From NCBI GenBank assembly GCA_965200175.1, contig OZ241345.1, positions 1,798,001 through 1,862,000 of the forward strand: 64,000 nucleotides of DNA. The letters are read 5' to 3'. Position 1 is the first letter of the stretch, and each line of letters starts with the position of its first letter. Of the stretch, positions 48,060 to 57,298 are shown piece after piece. The stretch comes from Azophilus sp026709365 (GTDB lineage: Bacteria; Pseudomonadota; Gammaproteobacteria; Pseudomonadales; Azotimanducaceae). The notes beneath the pieces are model-generated. The model was given only the letters and a program-made list of their open reading frames with translations. It was not told where the DNA came from and did not search any database. Both the position numbers and the translations under genes were made by a program.

Positions 48060-50327
48060 CTAATCGCCGCCCACCAGCACGTCGCGGCTGCCGTTGCTGT
48101 TCATGGGCGTGACCACGCCAGCCTGCTCCATGGCCTCGATGAGACGGGCCGCGCGGTTGTATCCGATGCGCAGCTTGCGCTGAACGGCGGATATGGAGGG
48201 CCTGCGGGTCTCGATCACGAAGGCCACCGCCTCATCGTAGAGCGGGTCGTCCTGCTCGGCGTCCCCGGCGCCGGACGGCAGGTCAACGAACGCCCCTTCC
48301 ACGCCGCCGCGCAGAATGTCGTGGTCGTAGTTGGGCTCGCCCCGCTTCTTCCAGTCCTGGACCACGCGATGCACCTCCTCATCGGAGACAAAGGCCCCGT
48401 GGACCCGATTCGGAACGCTGGTGCCCGGCGGCAGGAAGAGCATGTCGCCGTGGCCGAGCAACTGCTCAGCGCCGCCTTGGTCGAGGATGGTGCCGGAGTC
48501 GGCCCGTGAGGAGACCTGGAAGCTGATGCGGGCCGGAATGTTGGCCTTGATGAGGCCGGTGATGACGTCCACGGAAGGGCGTTGGGTGGCGAGCACCAGA
48601 TGGATGCCGGCGGCACGGGCCTTCTGGGCGATGCGGGCGATCAGCTGCTCCACCTGCTTTCGAGCCACCATCATCATGTCGGCGAACTCGTCGATCACCA
48701 CCACGATGAACGGCAAGGCGGCCAGTTCAGGGGCCTCCTCCAGCCCGTCCTCCGCCGCGAGCGGATCGACCAGGGGCGTTCCGGCTCTTTGCCCGTCGCG
48801 CACCTTCCTGTTGAAGCCGGCCAGGTTGCGCACGCCGAGCGCCGCCATCAGGCGGTAGCGGCGCTCCATTTCGGCAACGCACCAGTTGAGCGCGTGGCCC
48901 GCTTGGCTCATGTCCGTCACCACCGGCGCCAGCAGGTGGGGAATGCCTTCATAGACCGCCAACTCCAGCATCTTCGGATCCACCAGGATCAGGCGGACTT
49001 CCTCAGGGGAGGCCTTGTAGAGGATGCTGATCAACATGGCGTTGACGCCCACCGACTTGCCGGAGCCGGTGGTGCCGGCAATGAGAAGATGCGGCATGCG
49101 GCTGATGTCCGTCACCACCGGCGCGCCGGCCACGTCCTTGCCGAGCGCCAACGTCAGCGGCGACTTCGACTTCTCGTACTCGCCGGTGGCGAAAATCTCC
49201 TTGAGCCGCACCATTTCCCGGTTTTCGTTGGGAATTTCGATGCCGATCACCGACTTGCCGGGAATCACTTCGACGACGCGGACACTGATCACGGCCATGG
49301 AACGGGCCAAGTCCCTGGCCAGGGTGGTGATTTTCTGCGCCCGCACCCCTGGCGCCGGCTGCATTTCAAAGCGGGTGACCACCGGCCCCGGCAACACCGA
49401 GGTGACCTCCGCCTCCACCCCAAACTCGGCAAGCTTCAACTCCAGTTGCCGGGACATCGCCTTGAGCGACTCCTCCGAAAAGCCGCCGGAATCGTCCGCT
49501 GACTTGTCGTCAAGGAGGGCCATGTCGGGGACCGGACCCACGCCGGCCGCATCAAACAGGCCCGCCTGCTCCGGCTTGACCTCCTTCGCTGCCGGCGGTT
49601 CGATGTTCGGCGGCCGGCGCTTTTGACGCTTGGTGAGATCCTTCTCGCGGGTCTGCTCGCGCTTGCGAACGGCTGAACGGGAGGCCTTGCGGGCCGCTCG
49701 CCGTTGGGCGGCCGACTCCACCCGACGGGCGGCAAAGGCGACCAAGGACATGAACGCATGGTGTATGCGCGCGCCTAGCCACTCGGCGACATCGAGCCAG
49801 GAAAATCCCAGCGCCGTCTGGGCGCCCGTCAAGATGCCCGCCACGCCCAGCAGGGTCAGCCCGACGAAGCCGAAGGCGGGCAGTCCATATTGGGCCAGCC
49901 ACTGGCCGAGCGTGCCGCCGGAGCCGGCGGGCATCGCAAAGCCTTCCGAGGGCACGTGCGCTTGCACGAGGACGCAGGCGCAAAGCGTCACCACAATCCA
50001 GCCGACGCTGCGCAAAGTGGCCGTAAACCAAGGGGAGCGATTGCCGCTTCGAATCACGACGCGCACCCCGATGGCAAGGACCGCAAGCGGCATCATGTAG
50101 GCGACCCAGCCAAAAACGAACAGGAACAGGTCCGCCACATAGGCCCCGCTGGCGCCCACCCAGTTGCGCACTTCACCGGAATCGCCGCTAAAGGTGTATC
50201 CCGGGTCCGAAGGCGAATGGGAGACCACCGCCAACAACAGGTAAAGGGCGAAGGCGCCGACGCCAATCAAGCCAATTTCGCGTATTGGGGCGCGGTAGGT
50301 GGTCAATAGAGGCGCAACCGCTGGCAA
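48060..50327 (-). CDS. ftsK: DNA translocase FtsK
   Basis: The 755-residue protein has four N-terminal transmembrane segments (about 20-175), a short basic linker (200-250), the motor domain with Walker A GTTGSGKS (418-425) and Walker B VVVIDEFADMMM, and a C-terminal winged helix (about 690-750: AVQRKLRIGYNRAARLIEAME) that reads chromosome polarity. The linker is much shorter than in E. coli. It pumps DNA at the septum and activates XerCD. Start is a TTG at 50327 (a TTG at 50306 is also possible); a promoter lies just upstream. Confidence 0.96.
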   Translation of the reverse strand: MPAVAPLLTTYRAPIREIGLIGVGAFALYLLLAVVSHSPSDPGYTFSGDSGEVRNWVGASGAYVADLFLFVFGWVAYMMPLAVLAIGVRVVIRSGNRSPWFTATLRSVGWIVVTLCACVLVQAHVPSEGFAMPAGSGGTLGQWLAQYGLPAFGFVGLTLLGVAGILTGAQTALGFSWLDVAEWLGARIHHAFMSLVAFAARRVESAAQRRAARKASRSAVRKREQTREKDLTKRQKRRPPNIEPPAAKEVKPEQAGLFDAAGVGPVPDMALLDDKSADDSGGFSEESLKAMSRQLELKLAEFGVEAEVTSVLPGPVVTRFEMQPAPGVRAQKITTLARDLARSMAVISVRVVEVIPGKSVIGIEIPNENREMVRLKEIFATGEYEKSKSPLTLALGKDVAGAPVVTDISRMPHLLIAGTTGSGKSVGVNAMLISILYKASPEEVRLILVDPKMLELAVYEGIPHLLAPVVTDMSQAGHALNWCVAEMERRYRLMAALGVRNLAGFNRKVRDGQRAGTPLVDPLAAEDGLEEAPELAALPFIVVVIDEFADMMMVARKQVEQLIARIAQKARAAGIHLVLATQRPSVDVITGLIKANIPARISFQVSSRADSGTILDQGGAEQLLGHGDMLFLPPGTSVPNRVHGAFVSDEEVHRVVQDWKKRGEPNYDHDILRGGVEGAFVDLPSGAGDAEQDDPLYDEAVAFVIETRRPSISAVQRKLRIGYNRAARLIEAMEQAGVVTPMNSNGSRDVLVGGD

Positions 50328-50343
50328 TCGTTGGTGGGTAGCT

Positions 50344-50372
50344 AGTGTAACGGCATTTGGGAAGCCTCACAA
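50344..50372 (-). promoter_or_regulatory. Predicted promoter of ftsK
   Basis: Minus-strand -35 TTGTGA (50367-50372), 17-bp spacer and -10 TACACT (50344-50349). The start of transcription would be near 50337, leaving a very short leader before the TTG at 50327, or about 31 nt before the alternative at 50306. Confidence 0.5.
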
Positions 50373-50376
50373 AAGG

Positions 50377-50580
50377 CGAACCTTGGCCTTTGGGCCAAGG
50401 TTCGTTGGAGTTTCGCTGGCGCGAAACTCTGCGCTAGTCGCTTGGGCCAGATTCCGAAATGTTTCTGAGCCGGCACAAAGGCGCCTCTCGCCCAGAGGGC
50501 GAGAGGCGGTTGGAGTTCCGCTGCGCGAAACTCCGCGCGCTCGTCGTGTGGGTCAGGTTCCGCTATTTTCTGAGCCCGCA
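50377..50580. repeat. Intergenic palindrome cluster, copy D (largest)
   Basis: Four inverted repeats: CGAACCTTGGCC, loop TTTG, GGCCAAGGTTCG (50377-50404); GGAGTTTCGC, loop TGGC, GCGAAACTCT (50407-50430, one mismatch); CCTCTCGCCC, loop AGA, GGGCGAGAGG (50484-50506); GGAGTTCCGC, loop TGC, GCGAAACTCC (50512-50534, one mismatch). The shared spacer TTCCGAAATGTTTCTGAGCC separates modules. Fills most of the ftsK/DUF3604 gap (50328-50641). Confidence 0.9.
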
Positions 50581-50641
50581 GGGGAATGCCTTGTCGGGCG
50601 TCACCTCGTCCCGTCAAATCCCGCTCGATCCCGTTGCGCTT

Positions 50642-52513
50642 TCAGGGCGTGTACCAGATGGGCGAGGTGTAGGCGCGGTCCTGAACGGTCAGGGGCACGT
50701 CCTCCGGCAACTCGACGCCGAACCAGACTCGGTCCTTGGTGCTCCAGCGCGGACGGGGAATCTCAATGACGCGGGCGTAGTAGAAGGCCCGCTGGTTGGG
50801 GTCGAAGTCCGGGTCGCGCCACACCGCCGCCAATTCCGCGACGCCGATGCTGTTGTCGAAGGTGGCGTCGGCCAAGTTGACGGTTGAGCCGACGGGACCG
50901 ACCTTGCCGGTTTCCGGATCCGCCGCGCGGTCGCCTGACCAAGCCACGTCATGGACCTTCTCGTGCAAGGCGCCCTCCCCGTCCAGCCAACCCTTGATGA
51001 TCTGCGTCCGGTCCAGGTTGGCCCCGTCCGGATCCTTGGCCGCCACCAGGATGAACGTCGGCGAGGCGCCGTCGGGGGGCTGGGCGAGATCGCCGCCCAT
51101 GGGCACGCCCGTGCCGTAGGCGACGTCCAGGTAGGCGGGTTGGTGGATGAGGCCGGGCGCATAGTCCCAGCCGCCAAAGAAGCGCACCCGAATGCGGGAG
51201 CCGGTGGTGGCATACACCTCCCGCCGCTTCATGGCGTCGAACAGCGCCGCCCGGGTGTTCTCCCGTGCCCAGATCGCCGCGTAGCCCGAGGCGACGATGT
51301 TCCAGTTCTGCCACAGCTGCCCGGCCATGATGTTCCCGATGCGTTGGGCGCCGGGTTCGGACTCCGGGAACTTGCCGAAGAAATTGTCCTCCTCCGGCGT
51401 GGAGAAGCTGTTGTGGCCGTCGGTGCTGCCAATCAGGCCGATCTTGAAGGGATTGACGCCGAGCGCCTCATCAAAGGCCAGGCCCAGCTTGAGGGCACCC
51501 CGGGCGTACTCATGCCGCAGCATCCAGTCCGCCTTGGCCTCGCTGCGGCCGATGTTGTCCCAATCCCAGTTCTCGAAATCGGCAAATTCATCATCGGGCG
51601 ACAGGGTCGGGTGCGCCTCGCCGTCGCCCTTGACCTGGGTGACTTCGTAGATCGGCTCCCAACGGGCGCGCAGGCTGGCGTACTCCGGACCGATCGGCTC
51701 ACCGTCCACGGTCTCGGAGGGGAACATCATGCCGTTGGACAGGTTGCCGTTGTGCGGCACGGCAAGAACCTCGCCGCCGGTCTGCGCCTCGTAGCGGGCC
51801 AGCGCCTGCCATAGATCACGCGGGTCCAAGCTGTCCTGGGCCGAGAAGGGCGGCAGTTGGCCGGCGGTCTCGGCAGCGTCCTTGTAGATGACCACTCGGT
51901 GAAGGTTGTTGCCGGTGATCATGGACGTCCACTCGTAGCCGATGAAGGCGGTGAAGCGGCCCGGCCGGTTGTGGTCATCCGCCGTCTCGGCAACGTCACG
52001 CCAGATCTGCAGGCGCGTCTCCTCCCCAAAAGCCGGGTAGTTGCCCGGATCCTGCATGCTGTTGACGAAGGTGCCGAACAAGCCCGTCATGTCCCCGGAC
52101 GCTTGGAACTCAAGCCATTGCCGACCGGCTGCCGTCCCGGTCACCAACGGATCGTCCACAAAGAAGCGGTAGAACCCCTGCAGGTACTCCGCGTGGTCGG
52201 CGACCACCAGGAAGTCCAGCGGACGGCGCAACTGCACCCGCATGCCGTTGTGGGCGGTGAGCGCCTCGCCCCGGGCGTAGCGGTAGGCGTCCGCGGGGCT
52301 TAGGTTCATGTTGCCCAGCGAATAGGCGTCCGCCGAGTTGCGGGTGTGCAGGTGGGTGTCGCCCCAATAGAGGTTGCGGGGGTAGTCCTGGCCGACCGGC
52401 GCCGAATACTCAGCGGCTGCCGCAATGCCGAAGGCGCCTGCCAGTGCCATGCCCAAGCAGAGCCGCGGGAAGCGGCCCCTTGGCGCGCGCCAGCGACTCT
52501 CACTTTGGATCAA
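50642..52513 (-). CDS. DUF3604 family secreted protein
   Basis: The open frame is longer, but the signal-peptide region (LCLGMALAGAFGIAAAAEYS) fixes the start nearby; a TTG at 52513 (623 residues) or the ATG at 52450 are possible. Family hallmarks follow: NLYWGDTHLHTRNSADAYS with the metal-site His residues, LDFLVVADHAEYLQ, LAVPHNGNLSNG and LIGSTDGHNSFSTPEEDNFFG, the pattern of a PHP-like metal-dependent hydrolase fold. Its substrate is unknown. It is 220 nt after TonB receptor 2 on the same strand, so coupled uptake and hydrolysis is likely. Confidence 0.85.
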   Translation of the reverse strand: MIQSESRWRAPRGRFPRLCLGMALAGAFGIAAAAEYSAPVGQDYPRNLYWGDTHLHTRNSADAYSLGNMNLSPADAYRYARGEALTAHNGMRVQLRRPLDFLVVADHAEYLQGFYRFFVDDPLVTGTAAGRQWLEFQASGDMTGLFGTFVNSMQDPGNYPAFGEETRLQIWRDVAETADDHNRPGRFTAFIGYEWTSMITGNNLHRVVIYKDAAETAGQLPPFSAQDSLDPRDLWQALARYEAQTGGEVLAVPHNGNLSNGMMFPSETVDGEPIGPEYASLRARWEPIYEVTQVKGDGEAHPTLSPDDEFADFENWDWDNIGRSEAKADWMLRHEYARGALKLGLAFDEALGVNPFKIGLIGSTDGHNSFSTPEEDNFFGKFPESEPGAQRIGNIMAGQLWQNWNIVASGYAAIWARENTRAALFDAMKRREVYATTGSRIRVRFFGGWDYAPGLIHQPAYLDVAYGTGVPMGGDLAQPPDGASPTFILVAAKDPDGANLDRTQIIKGWLDGEGALHEKVHDVAWSGDRAADPETGKVGPVGSTVNLADATFDNSIGVAELAAVWRDPDFDPNQRAFYYARVIEIPRPRWSTKDRVWFGVELPEDVPLTVQDRAYTSPIWYTP

Positions 52514-52547
52514 ATCGACGCTCCGTTGCCCAATCGAGGGCGGGACT

Positions 52548-52620
52548 CGCTCCGGCGGGAAGTGCTTCGCTCCGGCGGGATGCCTCGGAGCGATAAGGGC
52601 GTCTCGCCCTTGAACTCTCG
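52548..52620. repeat. Direct repeats and hairpin shared with the MITE interior
   Basis: TCGCTCCGGCGGGA occurs twice here (first near 52548, again from 52567). It is followed by GGAGCGATAAGGGCGTCTCG and CCCTT, in which AAGGGCG, loop TCT, CGCCCTT forms a hairpin. The same GGAGCGA..AGGGCGTCTCGCCCT core occurs at 4157-4178 inside the MITE. No coding role is seen. Confidence 0.65.
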
Positions 52621-52733
52621 CTCCGTCGGACGGTTTCAGCGTCAGGGCGTCCTCGCGGCCACTGGCCAAAATGAGAATCGCTGAGCAGGAGCCGGTTTTG
52701 TTGACCGCTGCAAGCCACTGACGCATCGGCCCG

Positions 52734-55247
52734 TCAAAACTTCTGCCGCCAGCGCAGCCCGATGGTTCTCGGCCGGTTGGTGGTGATGCGGGTGTCGTAG
52801 GAGAAGGCGTTCCTGAACACCTCCGCGCGCTCGTCGGTGAGGTTGCGCACGAACAGTTCAGCGCCCCAGTTGTCCCGCTCAATGCCCACCGCCAAGTTGA
52901 GGATGTCATAGGCGCGCTGCTTCCTGCGGGCGCGCGTGTCGGTGGCGCCGCTGCCGACCAAGGCGTTGTAGGACGACCCGGTGTACACCCAATAGGCTTG
53001 GACGTAGCCATCGAAATCCGCAAGGTTGAAGCTGTAGCGGGTGGACAGGTTGGCCTTGAAGTCCGGCACCCGGGGCAGCGCATCGCCCTTCGCCGCATCG
53101 GGGTTGCCGTCGCCGATGTTGGCCGCGTTGATCCAGTAGTCTTCCCGGAGCTCGGCGTCGATCAGGGAGAAGGCCACGCTGACGTCCCAACTCTCGGTCA
53201 GCAGGTAGGCCAAGTCGCCCTCAATGCCCCGGCTGCGGGCGTTGCCGACGTTGTAGGTCAGGGTGGCCGGCGAGATCGAGGTATCCTGCCGGCTGAGCTG
53301 GAAGTCCTTCCAGTCCATGGTGAACGCCGCCAGGTTGTAGCGCGCGCGGCCCTCCAAGGCCTCGGCCTTGATGCCGACCTCCCAGCTCTCCACGAAGTCC
53401 GGGTCGTAGCCGAATCCCGCCACGGTGCTCGGATCCCGGTTCAGCCCACCAGGTCGATAGCCTTCCGAATAGGTGCCGTACAGCATGACGTCGTCGTTGA
53501 CGTGCCAGGAGACATTGCTCTTTATGACCGTGTCTCGAGTACTGCTGCAAGGAATGTCCCCGACCAGTCCATCTGAAGCATCTTCGCTAAAATTCGGGGG
53601 TCGCTGACAAAACTTCTTGGTGTTGTTTGTGACCAAATCCGCGTTTTGTTCGCCCGGCTGCCTCGCTCCGAGGCGCTGCGGCCACCAGACTGTCCCGTAA
53701 AAGCCCCGAAGGCTGACCTCGGACTCAAACCAACGCATGCTGAACGCGGCCGTGAGGTTCTCCGTAACATCAAACGCCACTTCGCCGAAGACGGCCGTCT
53801 CCTCGTTGCCGCGCACCATGTCGGTGGTCCAGTAGATGTCCGGCGGCTCGACGGCAGCCGGGGTTCCGCGGGGGCCGACCAGCCCATTGAGGCCAAGCAC
53901 GTGCCACTCCCAATCGAAGTCGTGGTCGCTGTCCTCGTAGAAGGCGCCCAGCAGCGCTCTAAGGCGCTTGTCCTGCGGCGAGGCGATGCGGATTTCGTGG
54001 TTGTCGCGCTTGATGTGGTTGTCGTAGGTGGATTGCTCCCGGGGATCGGTGCAGTCGCCAAAGTAGGCAACGTAGCAGGAATAGGCGCCCTGCACGAACC
54101 CGCCGCTGATGTACCAGTCGGTGTAGAGGGAGTAATCCACCGTGGCAAAGGACTTGCGATCCAAGTAGGAGCCGGCGTAGGTCAACTGAAAGCCCGAAAT
54201 CTCGCCCTCCACCACCAAGGACACTTGGGTCCACTCATCGTCGCTTTCGTCCGGCAGCAGGCGGGTCACTTCCAGGTCGCCCACCTCCTCCGGATCGTGG
54301 TCCCACACGCCGGAGGCCTCCAGTTCCTGGCGCATGACGCTGGCCGTCACCGTCCAGTTGTCGTTGAGGTCAATGCCCAGGGCCGCCCGGGCGCCCGTGG
54401 TGGTGGCCTCGTTGAAATCGCTCTCCACCACCTCCGCGTTGTCCACGGTGATGTCCGCGGCCTTGGCGATGAGGGCGGGATCGGTCAGCCCGGCGCGAAT
54501 GTTGGCGTTGCTGAAGGTGTGGCTGTAGGGCACGTTGTCGATGAAGCCGGCGTCCTCCTTGTGCCAGCCCACCAGCCGCAGGGCGGCGCGCTCGCTCAAG
54601 GGGAAGTTCACCATGCCCTCGAACAGGTAGCCGACGTCGCCGCTCTTGATGGAGCTGCCCTCCACGGCGTAGCTGCTCTCAAAGCCCGCCGGATTGGGCT
54701 TGTTGGTGATGATGCGAAGGCTCCCGGACTGGGAGTTGGCCCCGAACAGGGTGCCCTGCGGACCGGCCAGGGCCTCGATGCGTTCGATGTCATAGATGTG
54801 CGGGTTGAGGTAGCCGCCCACCTCGGTGATCGGCTGCTCGTCCAGATAGACCGCCACGTTGGGCGATGAGCCGAGCACGTTCTCGCCGCCGCCGGAGATG
54901 CCGCGTATGTAGATGCTGCCGCTGCCCGGCCCCAAGGCGACGTAGCTCACCGAGGGCAGCAGCTGGGCGAAGTCCTCAAGGTCGGTGACGCCCAAGTTCT
55001 CCAGTTGGGTCTCGCCAAGGACATTGATGCTGATGGGCACGTCCTGCAGGCTCTCGTCCCGCTTCTGCGCGGTGACGATGACCTCCTCAATGGCCAGGCC
55101 CTCCTGCGCCACGGCCGTCGGCACCGCGAAGCCGGAGACCAAGGCCGCCGCCCCTGCGGACACCAGGGACTGCCGCCGAATCGCCCGAGCGACGGGCTTC
55201 AGGGCAAATGAACGGCCAACGCGGCGGACGGCGCTTGCATCACGCAT
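52734..55247 (-). CDS. TonB-dependent outer-membrane receptor 2
   Basis: ATG at 55247 (a TTG one codon upstream is less likely) begins a 837-residue protein with a long leader (signal core LVSAGAAALVSGFAVPTAVAQ). The TonB box (LAIEEVIVTAQKRDESLQDV), plug domain (IYIRGISGGGENVLGSSPN, RIEALAGPQGTLFGANSQSG) and 22-strand barrel follow, ending in RQKF with the terminal Phe used by the BAM complex. Import of an unknown organic compound; the DUF3604 gene downstream may process it. Confidence 0.94.
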   Translation of the reverse strand: MRDASAVRRVGRSFALKPVARAIRRQSLVSAGAAALVSGFAVPTAVAQEGLAIEEVIVTAQKRDESLQDVPISINVLGETQLENLGVTDLEDFAQLLPSVSYVALGPGSGSIYIRGISGGGENVLGSSPNVAVYLDEQPITEVGGYLNPHIYDIERIEALAGPQGTLFGANSQSGSLRIITNKPNPAGFESSYAVEGSSIKSGDVGYLFEGMVNFPLSERAALRLVGWHKEDAGFIDNVPYSHTFSNANIRAGLTDPALIAKAADITVDNAEVVESDFNEATTTGARAALGIDLNDNWTVTASVMRQELEASGVWDHDPEEVGDLEVTRLLPDESDDEWTQVSLVVEGEISGFQLTYAGSYLDRKSFATVDYSLYTDWYISGGFVQGAYSCYVAYFGDCTDPREQSTYDNHIKRDNHEIRIASPQDKRLRALLGAFYEDSDHDFDWEWHVLGLNGLVGPRGTPAAVEPPDIYWTTDMVRGNEETAVFGEVAFDVTENLTAAFSMRWFESEVSLRGFYGTVWWPQRLGARQPGEQNADLVTNNTKKFCQRPPNFSEDASDGLVGDIPCSSTRDTVIKSNVSWHVNDDVMLYGTYSEGYRPGGLNRDPSTVAGFGYDPDFVESWEVGIKAEALEGRARYNLAAFTMDWKDFQLSRQDTSISPATLTYNVGNARSRGIEGDLAYLLTESWDVSVAFSLIDAELREDYWINAANIGDGNPDAAKGDALPRVPDFKANLSTRYSFNLADFDGYVQAYWVYTGSSYNALVGSGATDTRARRKQRAYDILNLAVGIERDNWGAELFVRNLTDERAEVFRNAFSYDTRITTNRPRTIGLRWRQKF

Positions 55248-55308
55248 CAATCAGTACCTTTACATGAAGTGTGGGCCAACCTTACGCAAAAGCGGGAGGA
55301 AAACCAAA

Positions 55309-57294
55309 TCACCCTGCGCCGAGCGCTTCCTTGAGCGGCTCCAAGTGCGCCTCAAAGCGCCGCCACTGGGCCATGGCGTCGCGGTAGATCGGCTGGCGGA
55401 CCTGCTCGGAGCTGGCGGTGCGCACCGGCCGGCTGTTGCGGTGAAACGCGAGGCAAGCCGCCTCAAACGGCAACCCGCAGTGGTCGAGCAGGCGGCGCAC
55501 CTGCCCTTCAAGGTCCTCCACCACCCGCTCGTAGTCCACCCGCAGCACCCGCCCGGGCAGCACGGCGTCCCAGTGGGCCATCAACGCCGCGTAGTCCCGG
55601 TAGTAGCGGCCAATGTCGGCAAGGCTGTAGGTGAACTCCTGGCCGGCCGCGAACAGCTGCTTGAAGCAACTGAAGCAGGTAGCCATGGGATGGCGGCGGG
55701 CGTCGATGATGCGGGCATTGGGCAGGATGAGGTGAATCAAACCGACGTGGGCGAAGTTGTTGGGCAGCTTGTCGATGAAAAAGGGGGCGTCGCCGCGCTG
55801 CAGGCGGGCAGCCTCCAGGAACTCCGCGCCCAGCGACCGGCACTGCTCCTGGGTCAGGCGCCAAAGCGCATCGGCATGCTGCGTCCCGGAGGAACGATCT
55901 CCGCGGCCCGCCATTCGGCGCGCGATCTGGGGAATGTAGGGCAACTCCATGGTGCCGTCCACCTGCGAATGGCTGGCCAGGATCTGCTCAAGCAGCGTCG
56001 AGCCCGAACGGGGCAGGCCGACGATGAATATGGGGGCTGGGTCGGGGTGGCCCCAATCCTTGCGCGCCGCAAACCGCTGCCGGGTGCAGGATGCCGCCAG
56101 CGCCTCGGACATGGCGCTGTTCACGTCCGCGCTGTAGCCGCTCTGGGCGCGCTTGATGGCGTTGCCGCGCGCATAAGCGGTGAAGGCGCCGTCGATGTCG
56201 TCGGCATCCTCCAGCGCCTTGCCGAGGGCAAAGCCCAGATGGAGCGCATTGCGGGGCGCGAGATTCTCCCGCGCCGCCAGCCGCCGCATGGCGGCGATGT
56301 CGCGCTCCCCGAAGCGGAAGGTCTTCAGGTTCGCCAAGTTCCACCAGGCTTCGCCCAGACTCGGCTCCGCCTCGACGGCGCGGCGGTAGGCGGCGATCGA
56401 CTCCGGCTGCCTGCCCAAGGTCTTCAGCGCATGGCCGTAGCTCATCTGCAGGCGGGCATGGCCCGGTGCCTGCTTGAGCAGCCGCTCATAGCGGGCAATG
56501 GCCGGCTCGTAGGCGCCCACGTTGACCAAAACCGAAGCCGCCAGCGCCGGGTGCGAGAGATTGCGCGGCTCCAGCCGTTCCAAGGCCTCGACTTCCCGCA
56601 ACGCCGCCTTGAAGTCGCCGGTCTTGCTCAGCGCATCGGCATAGTTGCTGCGGGCCTGGGTGTAGTCCGGGGCCAACTCCAGGCAGCGGCGCAGCAGCGC
56701 CACCGCATCGTCAAAGGCTTCAAGCTGCAGGGCGACGTCCGCCAGCAGCCGGATGGCGTTGACGTCGGTTGGCCAGCGATGCAGGTAGTCGCGCAGGATG
56801 CCTTCGGCCATGCCCAGCTTGCCGTCGGCCACCAAGCGGACCGCCTGGCGCAGCCCCGGATGCCGGCCGGAGGCGGCCATTTGCCGGCGAAAGGCCGCAT
56901 TCGCCGCCTCATCGTCGCCGCGTTCGGCCAGCAGTTCGCCGAGCGCCTGCCAGGCCGCGGCCAGCTTCGGGTTGGCCTTGACCGCCCGCTTGAAGGCGGA
57001 CGTGGCCTCCACCAGCTTGCCACTGGCCCGCAGGGCCACACCCAGTTCGTGGTGAATCGGCGCCGTGCCGGGGGCGGCCTTGGCAGCCCGCTTCGCCAGC
57101 CGGCGCAGATCCTTCAGCGCGGCCTGATGCTCGCCCAAGCGGTTCCTGGCCACGGCGCCGATGAAGGCGGCGCGGCCGTCCTCGGGAAACCGCTTGCGGA
57201 TCTCCTCGGCTTGGGCCAGCGCCGCCGGGTAGGCCCGTTCCTCAATCAGCTTGCGGGCGTTCGCCAGCGCCGCGTCGAGGTCGCCAAACGGCAC
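55309..57294 (-). CDS. TPR-containing sulfotransferase
   Basis: Residues about 15-340 form tetratricopeptide-type helical repeats (for example AAWQALGELLAERGDDEAAN, SYGHALKTLGRQPESIAAYR). Residues about 420-650 are a sulfotransferase domain with the PAPS-binding loop FIVGLPRSGSTLLEQILA (423-440) and the 3'-phosphate motif IIDARRHPMATCFSCFKQLF. The enzyme would transfer sulfate from PAPS to an unknown acceptor; the TPR part likely positions it. No signal peptide. It follows gloB by 4 nt and precedes TonB receptor 2. Confidence 0.9.
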   Translation of the reverse strand: MPFGDLDAALANARKLIEERAYPAALAQAEEIRKRFPEDGRAAFIGAVARNRLGEHQAALKDLRRLAKRAAKAAPGTAPIHHELGVALRASGKLVEATSAFKRAVKANPKLAAAWQALGELLAERGDDEAANAAFRRQMAASGRHPGLRQAVRLVADGKLGMAEGILRDYLHRWPTDVNAIRLLADVALQLEAFDDAVALLRRCLELAPDYTQARSNYADALSKTGDFKAALREVEALERLEPRNLSHPALAASVLVNVGAYEPAIARYERLLKQAPGHARLQMSYGHALKTLGRQPESIAAYRRAVEAEPSLGEAWWNLANLKTFRFGERDIAAMRRLAARENLAPRNALHLGFALGKALEDADDIDGAFTAYARGNAIKRAQSGYSADVNSAMSEALAASCTRQRFAARKDWGHPDPAPIFIVGLPRSGSTLLEQILASHSQVDGTMELPYIPQIARRMAGRGDRSSGTQHADALWRLTQEQCRSLGAEFLEAARLQRGDAPFFIDKLPNNFAHVGLIHLILPNARIIDARRHPMATCFSCFKQLFAAGQEFTYSLADIGRYYRDYAALMAHWDAVLPGRVLRVDYERVVEDLEGQVRRLLDHCGLPFEAACLAFHRNSRPVRTASSEQVRQPIYRDAMAQWRRFEAHLEPLKEALGAG

Positions 57295-57298
57295 GGGC

